Source of the DNA: Nitrospirales bacterium
Lineage (GTDB): Bacteria; Nitrospirota; Nitrospiria; Nitrospirales; UBA8639
Assembly: GCA_031315915.1 (NCBI GenBank)
Contig: JALDRK010000018.1
Span: 1 to 64,000, forward strand
Reading direction: 5' to 3'
Length of the DNA stretch: 64,000 bases
Below the pieces are notes generated by a model. The model was not told where the DNA came from. It made no database searches and saw only the letters and a program-made list of their open reading frames with translations. The translations under genes were made by a program, and so were the position numbers. This document shows, in pieces, positions 1 through 8,144 of the stretch; position 1 is the first letter of the stretch, and the number at the start of each line of letters is the position of its first letter.

Positions 1-9
1 TCCTGACTT

Positions 10-606
10 CTAAAAGTGATAGTTGAGACCCACAGTCACCATATGGCCTTCGTCCTTAAAGTTCTTATCGAATAAGTTGTCATTCTTGGATTCGATGCTT
101 TCCAACCACACAAATCGATAAGATCCGTCAATGGACCAGCTGGGGTTCAGCATGAATTGAAGACCACCACCGGCATGTAAGCCGAATCGATGCCGTGTAT
201 CGTCAGAACTTCCGGGACCATCCACGCTCGTGAAATACCAACCTCCTCCACCTAAGAGAAACGGACTCAACCGCTTTCCGGGAAGAAGATAGATCAAACC
301 GGACGCTTGAACCGGATATGTGTGAACCGTTGTATCGCCGGAATCGCTTTTCCGGTAATCTGCGGATCCTTCGACGGCAAATATCTGGCCCAAATGAAGA
401 CGGAGTTGTGCACCGCCCGACCATTTCCCATTTCCATCTAGAGGGTCAAAATACATCGCACGCCCGCCGAGTGAAAGCAAACTCTTATTCACATCTTCCG
501 TCAGCCAATTAGCCGCTGAAGCCGTTCCGACACCTAAACCCAGTGTCATCGATAAAATCACCCACAGGAACTCGGCTACCGAAAATCTTCTCAAAGACAT
601 CCTCAT
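10..606 (-). CDS. Outer-membrane beta-barrel protein
   Basis: A 198-residue protein with an N-terminal signal peptide (hydrophobic stretch about residues 12-31 ending near Ala-Ser-Ala). Alternating hydrophobic/polar strands and glycine-rich turns follow, and it ends in Tyr-His-Phe, the terminal aromatic typical of BAM substrates. It resembles small 8-stranded OmpA/OprF-like barrels. No OmpA peptidoglycan-binding domain is present, so it is a barrel only and its substrate cannot be told. The start is supported by AAAGGATG about 8 bases upstream; a second in-frame ATG lies two codons later. It is transcribed leftwards and its stop is close to the window edge. Confidence 0.85.
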   Translation of the reverse strand: MRMSLRRFSVAEFLWVILSMTLGLGVGTASAANWLTEDVNKSLLSLGGRAMYFDPLDGNGKWSGGAQLRLHLGQIFAVEGSADYRKSDSGDTTVHTYPVQASGLIYLLPGKRLSPFLLGGGGWYFTSVDGPGSSDDTRHRFGLHAGGGLQFMLNPSWSIDGSYRFVWLESIESKNDNLFDKNFKDEGHMVTVGLNYHF

Positions 607-1083
607 CGCTACACATCCTTTATTGAAAGAGATTGATTTTTGTGCTGAGAGTCAATCGGATACATGGACCTTAAACTGACCTCCCACCCGCGTCCTCATT
701 TGTTATGTATCAGGTCAAAGACAAACACACCAAGAGATAAAAAGAGCTTCGTTTTTTCATTAATGTCTAACAGTCATGCATCATATTTTTTAAAAATTTC
801 CAGTGAAGTACAAGTTGCTTTCAACCTGCATTTCTCATTCTTCTGGCAATAACAACTTCTGTACTACCTGAGGAATTGAACCGGCCGCATTCCGTTTATC
901 CACCCGCTTAGGAAAACAAGGAAGAGTCCACCACGAGCATGAGGCATAACCTATTATCCATCAAAGAATCAGGATGCAATCCGAAGAGGAAAACCGGAAT
1001 AAGCACCGGAAGGAGGGGCATGGCGGAATTTCCCGGGCATTTGAGTTATCCCGAAAAATTCCGCCATAAAAAACGGCAGTCCG
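607..1083. other. Intergenic region without a supported gene
   Basis: About 480 bases between the OMP gene and the entericidin-like gene. Short frames here (664-852 and 939-1181 on the plus strand) lack protein character. The only clear structure is a 12-bp-stem hairpin at 1020-1067, listed separately. Confidence 0.5.
1020..1067. repeat. Long inverted repeat (12-bp perfect stem)
   Basis: ATGGCGGAATTT at 1020-1031 is exactly complementary to AAATTCCGCCAT at 1056-1067. A shorter CGGG/CCCG pairing lies inside. It is downstream of the leftward entericidin-like gene and may protect its 3' end or act as a transcription roadblock. It has no T-tract of its own in either direction. Confidence 0.55.
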
Positions 1084-1085
1084 TT
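1068..1085 (-). terminator. Rho-independent terminator of the entericidin-like gene
   Basis: On the minus strand AACGG-ACTG-CCGTT is followed directly by a run of six T. The stem begins within the stop codon of the leftward lipoprotein gene. The stem is short (5 bp), so strength is uncertain. Confidence 0.5.
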
Positions 1086-1221
1086 ACTTGGCTACATCTT
1101 CAATCTTTTCACCGGCCTTCTGAACATCTTCTCCTGCACCCTCCAAGGTATTGCAACCAGCAGAAGCCAGGAGAATGCTGAACACACAGATCAGACCTAA
1201 AATAGAACTTTTGTTAAACAT
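1084..1221 (-). CDS. Entericidin-like small lipoprotein
   Basis: A 45-residue lipoprotein starting at ATG 1221, preceded by AGGAGA at good spacing. A longer frame to 1296 exists but begins in non-coding-looking sequence. It has a type II signal peptide with lipobox Ala-Ser-Ala-Gly-Cys (Cys23). The mature part is Asn-Thr-Leu-Glu-Gly-Ala-Gly-Glu-Asp-Val-Gln, the classic entericidin (EcnA/EcnB) pattern. Such lipoproteins are abundant, stress-induced membrane peptides; whether this one works in a toxin-antidote pair cannot be judged. It lies downstream of the BON-domain gene on the same strand and may share its regulation. Confidence 0.85.
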   Translation of the reverse strand: MFNKSSILGLICVFSILLASAGCNTLEGAGEDVQKAGEKIEDVAK

Positions 1222-1502
1222 ACTATTCTCCTGAATAAAATTTATAATTGGCCCTTTACTCTCGATTCCCTCCTCTCCGAATTTTGGCATTATCAAATCC
1301 TACTTCTGTTAACTTCAAACGCCTGTGAGTTTTGCAAGCGTTTCATCATGCACTCAAATTTCTTGTACCCATCGCCAAGGACGATTGCCACGGTAACTTT
1401 TCTCTCATTTGTTCTGGCCATTTAGAACCCCAATGACACAACAATCCACAAAACAACCCGAATGACAGTTCCTGGAGTGCCGCGGATCCGAATGGTGCCA
1501 CC

Positions 1503-1814
1503 CTACTCCGACTGAATAGTCAGATCGTTATCAATCCCCTTCACCCCTTTCACTTCCTTCACCAGGCGAGTCGCTTCTGTCTTTTCCGCATTGGATTTGA
1601 CGACGCCCGTGAGGTGCACCACTCCATTCACGGTTTCCACTTCAACCCTCGACAAGGACGAAACTTGGTGATTGGCCAGTTTGGTTTTGACAGCGGCCGT
1701 CACTCCCGCATCGTCAATATATTCCCCAGTGGTTTGACCCGTCATCGATTGACAACCAACCAACATTCCCAAGACCATCAATATGCCCAACATCATTCGA
1801 ATCGTCTTCATCAT
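1503..1814 (-). CDS. BON-domain lipoprotein (OsmY-like)
   Basis: A 103-residue protein. Residues 1-21 form a lipoprotein signal peptide ending Met-Leu-Val-Gly-Cys. Residues about 33-101 form one BON domain, with the sequence Val-Glu-Thr-Val-Asn-Gly-Val-Val-His-Leu-Thr-Gly followed by a helix and Val-Lys-Gly-Val. BON domains bind membranes and occur in OsmY and related stress proteins of the periplasm. The start at 1814 has a strong Shine-Dalgarno (AAAGGAGGG). Its neighbours are also small envelope proteins. Confidence 0.88.
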   Translation of the reverse strand: MMKTIRMMLGILMVLGMLVGCQSMTGQTTGEYIDDAGVTAAVKTKLANHQVSSLSRVEVETVNGVVHLTGVVKSNAEKTEATRLVKEVKGVKGIDNDLTIQSE

Positions 1815-2261
1815 GACTACCCTCCTTTTGTTGAATGTGACGTCATTTGCAAATTGGAACGACGACGCGCTTATTTGCGGTTTGATAGGGGTTCACTCTC
1901 CTTCCTGCAAAAGCTCTCTGGCCAAATCTCATTAGAAGCCATCGTAAGGGAAGTTCGCATATGGCATTCAACGGACAAATTGAGTCCAGGGTCGAACGAT
2001 TTGTCTGTGGGGTAATATTACGAATAAAGGGAATATTCGTGGTGAGGAAATTACGCAGAATGTTCTGACGGCATGTTTTTCTTATATTCTTTCTTTTCAG
2101 TTCCCACAGAAAAACGAAGTCGACACATGGGGAAAAGGTATTTTCAAATTACTGTATATTCAGAGTAGACTAGACTTCCATTCATCTATTCGCTTGAGAA
2201 TCTGTGGCACTCAGCGTGCCTGAATTTCAGAGAAGATTCGGTTACACCTCATCCGCTTTAT
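1815..2261. other. Divergent intergenic region (BON gene / nhaA)
   Basis: About 450 bases between divergent genes, so it must hold promoters for both, but no convincing sigma-70 pair was found. A small perfect inverted repeat, ACGAATA with TATTCGT, lies at 2020-2040. I could not match the region to the known nhaA-associated lithium riboswitch motifs by eye. Confidence 0.35.
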
Positions 2262-3647
2262 GTGGCATCATCTGACATGGACTTGATCGAACAAGCCAAG
2301 CAGTCTGTTAAATCTCGTCCTATCGAGAAAGTGCTTTCTCCGTTAGAAGACTTTACGAAACAAAACGCATCGGGAGGCATCGTGCTCCTCATTTGTACGG
2401 CGGTAGTTCTTGGGCTGGCCAACTCTCCGTACCGAACCGTCTTTACAGATCTATGGCAGTTACCGGTGACCATCGGAATCGGGACAGCTGTATTGGAAAA
2501 ACCATTATTATTGTGGATAAACGACGGATTGATGGCCATTTTCTTTTTTGTCATCGGATTGGAAATTAAACGCGAAATTCTTGTCGGAGAATTATCCTCT
2601 CCCCGTCAAGCACTGCTTCCCATTGCGGCCGCGATCGGAGGAATGGTCATTCCGGCCCTGGTCTTCCTGTTTGTCAATTTCGACACTCCCTATCGTTCGG
2701 GGTGGGGAATTCCGATGGCAACGGATATCGCCTTTGCCATTGGCCTCCTGGGATTATTGGGCCAACGAGTCCCTTTTTCGGCAAAAATTTTCCTGACCAC
2801 TTTGGCCATTGTGGACGACTTGGGGGCGGTGTTGGTCATTGCGGTGTTTTATACTTCCGAGATTTCCTGGTTGAGCCTGGGAACCGGATTGGGGTTTCTC
2901 GCGATTCTGGTCGGCGCTAACTGGGTGGGAATTCGTTCTCCTCTGGTGTATGGACTCGTAGGAATTGGGGGAGTGTGGTTGGCCTTCCTCTTTTCCGGAA
3001 TTCACCCGACAATTGCAGGCGTCCTGAATGCCTTGACCATCCCTGTAAGCTCAGCCATGACCAAAAAAGAATTTGCCCAAAAAAGTCAATCCTTCGGCCG
3101 AGCGTTTCAACAGGCAGAGGTTCCGGGCGTATCGGTTCTTGAAAACAAGGATCAAGCTCAGGCCGTCCATGCCCTTGAAACGGCCAGTGAATTAATCCAG
3201 CCTCCCCTTCAAAAACTGGAACATACCCTCTATCCCTGGGTGACTTTCGCGATCATGCCTCTTTTTGCCTTGGCCAATGCCGGGGTGGAAATCACCCCTG
3301 AAGCCTTTAGCCTCTTTTCTCATACCCTTCCTCTGGGAATTTGTCTGGGCTTGCTACTTGGAAAACCATTAGGAATCTGTTTGGGAGCCTGGGCAGTCGT
3401 GAGGACCGGGTATTCAGTCTTGCCAACCCATCTTCAATGGAGACATGTCATCGGATTGGGGTTCATGGGAGGAATCGGGTTTACCATGGCTATTTTTATC
3501 GCGACCTTGGCCGTTACCGATTCCTTGATCCTCGCAAAGGCCAAACTGGCGATTTTTCTTGCCTCAAGCTTGGCCGCCCTGGTTGGGTTGGTGATTCTAT
3601 CGAAAACTCCCGGTTCACAGAACGAAGACGTCGACTCAAAGGGCTAA
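2262..3647 (+). CDS. nhaA: Na+/H+ antiporter NhaA
   Basis: A 461-residue integral membrane antiporter that exchanges cytoplasmic Na+ (or Li+) for protons across the inner membrane. About 12 hydrophobic segments are visible. The diagnostic motifs are Ala-Thr-Asp-Ile-Ala-Phe-Ala (Asp155) and Val-Asp-Asp-Leu-Gly (Asp185-Asp186), matching the ion-binding Asp pair of E. coli NhaA (D163/D164). The late glycine-rich segment Gly-Gly-Ile-Gly-Phe-Thr-Met also fits. A hydrophilic loop of about 60 residues follows the helix ending Ala-Leu-Thr-Ile-Pro, as in the longer NhaA subfamily. The frame starts with GTG at 2262; an ATG at 2277 is an alternative. It appears monocistronic. Confidence 0.95.
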   Translation: MASSDMDLIEQAKQSVKSRPIEKVLSPLEDFTKQNASGGIVLLICTAVVLGLANSPYRTVFTDLWQLPVTIGIGTAVLEKPLLLWINDGLMAIFFFVIGLEIKREILVGELSSPRQALLPIAAAIGGMVIPALVFLFVNFDTPYRSGWGIPMATDIAFAIGLLGLLGQRVPFSAKIFLTTLAIVDDLGAVLVIAVFYTSEISWLSLGTGLGFLAILVGANWVGIRSPLVYGLVGIGGVWLAFLFSGIHPTIAGVLNALTIPVSSAMTKKEFAQKSQSFGRAFQQAEVPGVSVLENKDQAQAVHALETASELIQPPLQKLEHTLYPWVTFAIMPLFALANAGVEITPEAFSLFSHTLPLGICLGLLLGKPLGICLGAWAVVRTGYSVLPTHLQWRHVIGLGFMGGIGFTMAIFIATLAVTDSLILAKAKLAIFLASSLAALVGLVILSKTPGSQNEDVDSKG

Positions 3648-4140
3648 CGGCATGTAACGATTGAGTTGCCGGTTCCATCAAGACTCACGATGTTAACCCC
3701 CGCCGGGTTGAGTCCCCTGTCAGACTGCTCATTTCCCATACCCAATCTAACTGGACTGGCGCCTTGATAAGATTCGTATGAAAACGCCTTTTGGAATGTC
3801 CCTAAGTCTCAATCCGTCAGAAAGGACTTCTTCAAAAACCGGCATATTTAAGCGTACCGTTATCATATCGATCGTTGGGCATTACGTACGGATCAATGAG
3901 TGGAGGTCTTCTGCTTCAGCCGTACCATCGACAGGGAAAAAGAGACCCCTGAGAACATCGCATGGATACCCGAACCGAAGCTGGGGCATCAATAGAAGGT
4001 TGATAGATTTGAAGTCCAACAAAAGACAAGTTTTCTGTTTCTGGACAGGATGTCTTGGAAGTTTTCGCTTTCAACAAACCCAACCATCTAATTTTTCAAG
4101 GAATTAGGCAATTTTAAGCAAGGTTTTGCGTCTCGCAGCC
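3648..4140. other. Intergenic region without a supported gene
   Basis: About 490 bases after nhaA. A plus-strand frame at 3778-4107 has no recognisable features and no ribosome-binding site. No clear terminator for nhaA was found; the pairing CGGC/GCCG just after the stop lacks a T-tract. Confidence 0.4.
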
Positions 4141-4155
4141 TGGCATTACCTTTGC
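4141..4155 (+). promoter_or_regulatory. Candidate sigma-54 (-24/-12) promoter
   Basis: TGGCAT-TACCT-TTGC at 4141-4155 matches the RpoN consensus TGGCAC-N5-TTGC with one change and has the exact GG-to-GC spacing. Transcription would start near 4167. The next gene, at 4213, has a very strong Shine-Dalgarno. A sigma-54-dependent regulator gene (prsR-like) lies at 59.5 kb in the same window, so an activator of the right class exists in this genome; the link is inference. Confidence 0.6.
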
Positions 4156-4212
4156 GTATTGGATTGAGGAGTAAGTCATGTCGACTTATCCAACCCTAAA
4201 GGAGGTGCCTCT

Positions 4213-4326
4213 GTGAACCAACCCAATCAAAAAAATCAACCAAAAGGCATGCCAGCGGGAAAACCTGCTGCCGCACCAGCGGCAAAACCCCAAGCAACCC
4301 CTCCGAAAAAGCCCATGGGGAAGTAA
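4213..4326 (+). CDS. 37-residue Pro/Ala/Lys-rich small protein
   Basis: A short gene with GTG start at 4213 and stop TAA at 4324-4326. It is preceded by AAAGGAGGTG, a near-perfect Shine-Dalgarno, about 5 bases before the start. The product has no signal peptide or membrane segment. It is rich in Pro, Ala, Lys and Gln, with the repeated flavour Ala-Lys-Pro and a basic C-terminus (Lys-Lys-Pro-Met-Gly-Lys), so it is probably disordered. A sigma-54 promoter match lies upstream and a strong intrinsic terminator downstream, giving a complete compact transcription unit. I do not recognise the protein. The signals, not the composition, are the reason to believe it is expressed. Confidence 0.65.
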   Translation: MNQPNQKNQPKGMPAGKPAAAPAAKPQATPPKKPMGK

Positions 4327-4398
4327 TTTCTTTTTTCCAATGCTTCCCTCAGAGGAAATCACCTCGGAAGGGACACATCAGTGGGTGACCACGAAGAT

Positions 4399-4437
4399 TG
4401 AAAAAGCAGGGGTCAAGCTTTTGGCCCCTGCTTTTTA
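4399..4437 (+). terminator. Strong rho-independent terminator
   Basis: AAAAGCAGGGG pairs with CCCCTGCTTTT across a short loop and is followed by T residues. It closes the unit containing the 37-residue gene. It also argues that the lipoprotein gene beyond starts at 4455, since a longer frame from 4398 would be translated through the hairpin. Confidence 0.85.
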
Positions 4438-4454
4438 AAAGAAACCATCCAGAC

Positions 4455-5108
4455 ATGAAGATGCCTGTGCCAATCCCACCTTTCCCCACGGATCCTCGGG
4501 ACCCAGAACGAGGATCTTTATTCTTCGCCATTCTAGCGATCCTCGTGTTCACAGGATGCGCGGAACGACCATCCTCCCAGATCGATGCGGTCGAGCAATC
4601 GCTACAGGACGCCAGACTGGCAGGTGCCGAAGCCTATGCCATTGAAGAGCTACAGCAAGCCGAAACTTCATACCGAATGGCCATCGACGATCTGTACAGA
4701 CAAGTCGATGGGTTTGTTTGGCTGAGAAACTATTCCCAGGTGACACGGCAATTGAATCTGGCACACACTCAGGCTCAGGAAGCCAAATCCGAAGCCTTAG
4801 CCAATCTGACAGAAACCAAATCCAATGCCCAAATGGCCCTGGCCCTGGCCAGAGATCAAATCGGACAGGCCCAAGCCCTCTTGTCGCAGCCTCTTTCAAC
4901 CGATACGCTCGACCGGCAATTTCAAGATTTACATCGCGCGTTGCAAAGTGCGGACACTTTACTCGATGCCATGGAGTCTTCAATGGATACGGGAGACTAT
5001 ATCCAGGTCATGACCTCCGCCCACGCCGTGGAAACACTGGCCTTGACCATTCACCAGCATATTCTTGCTCTCATCAATCATTCGCCGTCTCTGAAAGTCC
5101 AGGTGTAA
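4455..5108 (+). CDS. DUF4398-like alpha-helical lipoprotein
   Basis: A 217-residue protein from ATG 4455. Residues 20-34 are hydrophobic and end in Val-Phe-Thr-Gly-Cys (Cys35), a lipobox. The mature protein is Ala/Gln/Leu-rich and almost wholly helical. The part just after the Cys (about 45-125: Ala-Arg-Leu-Ala-Gly-Ala-Glu-Ala-Tyr-Ala, then a helical hairpin) resembles DUF4398 lipoproteins. It is followed 19 bases later by an L,D-transpeptidase gene on the same strand, suggesting a role in peptidoglycan or outer-membrane attachment. The exact function is unknown. The proline-rich N-region before the hydrophobic core is unusual, and ATG 4461 is an alternative start. Confidence 0.75.
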   Translation: MKMPVPIPPFPTDPRDPERGSLFFAILAILVFTGCAERPSSQIDAVEQSLQDARLAGAEAYAIEELQQAETSYRMAIDDLYRQVDGFVWLRNYSQVTRQLNLAHTQAQEAKSEALANLTETKSNAQMALALARDQIGQAQALLSQPLSTDTLDRQFQDLHRALQSADTLLDAMESSMDTGDYIQVMTSAHAVETLALTIHQHILALINHSPSLKVQV

Positions 5109-5127
5109 TTCAAGAAATCCGCACGTT

Positions 5128-6336
5128 ATGAGACAACCCTTCTCCCATCGAATTTGGTTGTGGATACTCGCGGGACTCCTTCTCACCATGCCGGCTTTGG
5201 CATTTGCCTGGTGGGGCAATCAGGATTACCCGGAAACCTTTCCTACCCAGGCCGAGGAATTAGACCGAACGTTGTATAGCCAAGGGGGTCACTTCCTGTT
5301 CCCGGATCGCTATGAACAATTCCATCAACGTCTGCTGGAAACCAGGAATACCTGGCGAAATACGGTCAATCAATGGTGGGGAACCAAAGACGGGCCGGCC
5401 TTCCAGCAAACATATCAAAGCCTGCTCGATGAAGGCACCATTCTGCTGGAAGCCATCCGTCAAAAATCCTTGGCTCTTCGAATGGAAGTGGAAGATGTGA
5501 TTCGTCCCGAATACGAGCAAATTGCCCGGTTACGCTCTCTCACACACTTATTCGAGATGGGCCCCGATGCTCCCCGCCTCGCTCGCGCAGAGGGGTTACT
5601 GAAAGAGGCCACTCAACGGCTGGAGACCGGACAATTTGCCAAAGCCCGGATTGCGGCAGAAGAGGCCATCCTGTCACTCCATGAGGTGGAAGACTACATG
5701 CTGGAACAAATGCGCCGGTATACTGACGAGGAACAACTGGCTTTATGGAATCAATGGGTCACCCAGACCATTCGATGGTCCACAACCACCGGCGGGACGG
5801 CCATTGTCGTTCTCAAAGCTCCTCGACGGTTATTGCTCTATCGTCGCGGCCAGATCATGGCCGAGTATCCGGTGGATTTAGGATTTTCCGGCCTCTTGGA
5901 CAAGCAATATGAAGGAGACGGCGCCACACCGGAAGGACAATTTCGTCTCATGCGAAAAAAAGGTGGGGGGGAAACCAAATTTCATCGCGCCCTCCTCTTG
6001 GATTACCCCAGTCCCCAACACAAAAGGCGATTTCAAGAACTCCAGGCCTTGGGTGAAATTCCGGCAGGCAAGACAATTGGCGGAGCCATTGAAATCCATG
6101 GAAAAACCATAGACTCGAAAGACCAAACCAGCGGATGCGTAGCCATGGACAATGAAGCCATCGAGCAAGTCTTCCGGCAGATGACTCAGGGCGGGCCGAT
6201 CACCATCGTGGGCGCCCTTCATACCAACAATGAAGTGGTGGATATCCTCCATGCGCTGGAGGAACATATTCAACTCCGGGAAACAGAACAGTACGCCCCC
6301 ACTTCATTAAGCGCGGCCCTCTATGCAGCCCCTTAA
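5128..6336 (+). CDS. L,D-transpeptidase (YkuD) with helical N-terminal region
   Basis: A 402-residue exported protein with a signal peptide at residues 1-27 (ending Leu-Ala-Phe-Ala). A helical region of about 190 residues follows, then a YkuD catalytic domain from about 225 to 365. The active-site pattern is visible: His324 in Ile-Glu-Ile-His-Gly and Cys337 in Thr-Ser-Gly-Cys-Val. YkuD enzymes cross-link peptidoglycan 3-3 or attach proteins to it in the periplasm. The helical part is longer than in minimal LdtA-type enzymes and may position the enzyme. The stop overlaps the start of the next L,D-transpeptidase gene by 14 bases, so they are translationally coupled. Confidence 0.9.
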   Translation: MRQPFSHRIWLWILAGLLLTMPALAFAWWGNQDYPETFPTQAEELDRTLYSQGGHFLFPDRYEQFHQRLLETRNTWRNTVNQWWGTKDGPAFQQTYQSLLDEGTILLEAIRQKSLALRMEVEDVIRPEYEQIARLRSLTHLFEMGPDAPRLARAEGLLKEATQRLETGQFAKARIAAEEAILSLHEVEDYMLEQMRRYTDEEQLALWNQWVTQTIRWSTTTGGTAIVVLKAPRRLLLYRRGQIMAEYPVDLGFSGLLDKQYEGDGATPEGQFRLMRKKGGGETKFHRALLLDYPSPQHKRRFQELQALGEIPAGKTIGGAIEIHGKTIDSKDQTSGCVAMDNEAIEQVFRQMTQGGPITIVGALHTNNEVVDILHALEEHIQLRETEQYAPTSLSAALYAAP

Positions 6337-6988
6337 TCCGTCATCCCCATTTTTCAAACCGATTTTCTTCAAGGTTCTCATCGGACTCATCTGGTATCTA
6401 ACCTTGGGAACGGTGAGCATCTCGTTGGCTTCGGGCTCCGCCATCAAAAAGCTGACGCCGCATCAACCCTTGAAGGTTACGGCGAAAGCCAAAACCCCGG
6501 TTCAGCCTTCCTCCGGTACAAGTCTTATGCAATCCTTAGCGCCAAAAGGGATTTATGTGGTGGTCGATACCGCCCAAAACACAGTCTATGTGCGGGAAGG
6601 AAACAAAATTCTACATACGGCGGTGGCTTCGACCGGCAGCGGAGCCAGTCTCAAGGACCCCAGAGATCCCAACAAAGGGTGGGTCTTTGAAACACCACGT
6701 GGCGTGTATGCCATTTTGAATAAAATTAAAAATCCCGCCTGGGTCAAGCCTGATTGGGCTTTCATCGAGGAAGGCGAAGCGATTCCCACAAAATCGCAAG
6801 ATCGCATTGAGACAGGGGTCCTGGGGGATTATGCCCTAGGATTCGGGAATGGCTATTTCATTCATGGTACCCTCTATACCAGAATGTTAGGGACCAACGT
6901 CACGCATGGATGCATACGCCTGGGGGATGAAGATCTGGAATATCTGTATCGTCACGTGCCGACAGGTGCCACGCTCATCATCTACTAA
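6323..6988 (+). CDS. L,D-transpeptidase (YkuD), compact
   Basis: A 221-residue exported enzyme. A membrane-spanning or signal segment lies at about residues 17-35. The YkuD domain begins at Gly-Ile-Tyr-Val-Val-Val-Asp and contains His181 (Phe-Ile-His-Gly) and the His195-Gly-Cys197 catalytic motif followed by Ile-Arg-Leu. The family forms L,D-cross-links in peptidoglycan. It overlaps the preceding, larger L,D-transpeptidase by 14 bases, and the third family-like gene starts about 20 bases after its stop, so the three form one operon. Confidence 0.92.
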   Translation: MQPLNPSSPFFKPIFFKVLIGLIWYLTLGTVSISLASGSAIKKLTPHQPLKVTAKAKTPVQPSSGTSLMQSLAPKGIYVVVDTAQNTVYVREGNKILHTAVASTGSGASLKDPRDPNKGWVFETPRGVYAILNKIKNPAWVKPDWAFIEEGEAIPTKSQDRIETGVLGDYALGFGNGYFIHGTLYTRMLGTNVTHGCIRLGDEDLEYLYRHVPTGATLIIY

Positions 6989-7007
6989 TAATACTTCTGC
7001 TCCGGCA

Positions 7008-7715
7008 TTGTTCAAGCTCTTTGACTACCGCTGGCTCCTGCTTGCCTTAGCTTTAGCCGGACTCTACCTAACGGAATTGGAGGGTTCGCATATTCTGGCC
7101 GCTCCGGCTCCCAAAGCGCCTTTCTCTCCACCGGTAGAAACAGAACTGGCTTTGGCCAAAACCAAATCCCTCTACATGGTCGTTGACCTCCCCAACAATC
7201 TTGCCGTCTTGAAGGCCCGAGGCATTACCTTACGGACGTTCCCCTTACAGGGCATCAACTGGATTGGAAGTCCTCTTGGCCTCCCCCTCAATCTTCACCT
7301 CAAGGGCAAAGATCCGATGATTTCGCCCTTGCCCATTTCTCCGCCTCCAGTAATCGATAACACGGCACCGCTTGATGAAGACAAAGAGCTATCTAATAGT
7401 CCCCCTCCAGCGAAGGCTCTGACGGTGTCCGATATGCCGCTTCGATACGATTTAGTATTCGACAATCAAATCGTGGTGATCGTTCAACCCCATCACCTTC
7501 CCGCATTCTGGGACAATGCCTTCCAACAATTCGCCAGTTGGGCCGGGCGGGTAGCCGCCCATGTGGCGACCTGGAAAGAGATGTTCGGCCAATCCTCAGA
7601 TCTCTACCTGGTCCTTTCCATGGAACCTGCAGACGCTCAGGCCTTTTATTGGGCTATAGTCGCTCCCATGCCATGGCTCGTTTTTCCGGGAGAGCAGAAT
7701 ACACATCCTTCATAG
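7008..7715 (+). CDS. Degenerate L,D-transpeptidase-like exported protein
   Basis: The open frame runs from 6906, but that start lies 83 bases inside the preceding gene. A TTG at 7008 places a hydrophobic signal/anchor segment (Leu-Leu-Leu-Ala-Leu-Ala-Leu-Ala) properly near the N-terminus, so I prefer it (235 residues). After the anchor, Ser-Leu-Tyr-Met-Val-Val-Asp-Leu-Pro-Asn-Asn parallels the opening strand of the YkuD domain in the upstream gene. A proline-rich linker and a C-terminal domain follow, but no His-x-Gly or Ser/His-Gly-Cys motif exists. It is therefore probably non-catalytic, perhaps a partner or regulator of the two enzymes. The start is uncertain; no good Shine-Dalgarno is seen. 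Confidence 0.6.
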   Translation: MFKLFDYRWLLLALALAGLYLTELEGSHILAAPAPKAPFSPPVETELALAKTKSLYMVVDLPNNLAVLKARGITLRTFPLQGINWIGSPLGLPLNLHLKGKDPMISPLPISPPPVIDNTAPLDEDKELSNSPPPAKALTVSDMPLRYDLVFDNQIVVIVQPHHLPAFWDNAFQQFASWAGRVAAHVATWKEMFGQSSDLYLVLSMEPADAQAFYWAIVAPMPWLVFPGEQNTHPS

Positions 7716-8144
7716 GGGGTTTTCTCCCGATCACCTTAAGATTTTCTCTTCCTTACCATAACAGGCGCCCCTCTTCATAACCGAGTCCCAGACCGACGTT
7801 CGGACCGAGAGTTTTCCCGCCAACCGTATCTTTACTATGCCAGTGAAAATCGATAAGGTTCTTTTCCCTGCTTACTCCCTTTTTTCCATGCCTGGTTGGT
7901 CAATGGACAGGGATGATATGTGTACCAGAACATATGGATACTCCCGTCAGAAACCGGCATGGATGGAAATGCTTAATGCACAAGCTCACCCTGACTCAAT
8001 GGATAAGCTTGCCTGGAATTCGGACTTTTATTGAGATGAGTCTGCTTCCAATCACTGTTTCGGCGTCATATCGAAAAAACTCTTCGGAAAACCGGCTTCC
8101 AAGGACACAGTCCTCCTTCACTTTATAACGATGACACCCTGGTT
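7716..8144. other. Intergenic region without a supported gene
   Basis: About 430 bases between the L,D-transpeptidase cluster and the M48 protease gene. Frames at 7837-8034 and 7913-8128 have no recognisable features. Promoter elements for the protease gene are presumably here but could not be picked out. Confidence 0.4.

Noticed and set aside
1020..1181. Plus-strand frame from ATG 1020 with AAGGAGG just upstream
   Set aside because: It runs through a hairpin and then antisense to the entericidin-like gene, and the product (His/Arg/Pro-rich) has no protein-like character.
939..1181. 80-codon plus-strand frame
   Set aside because: Overlaps the well-supported small lipoprotein on the other strand and shows no motif.
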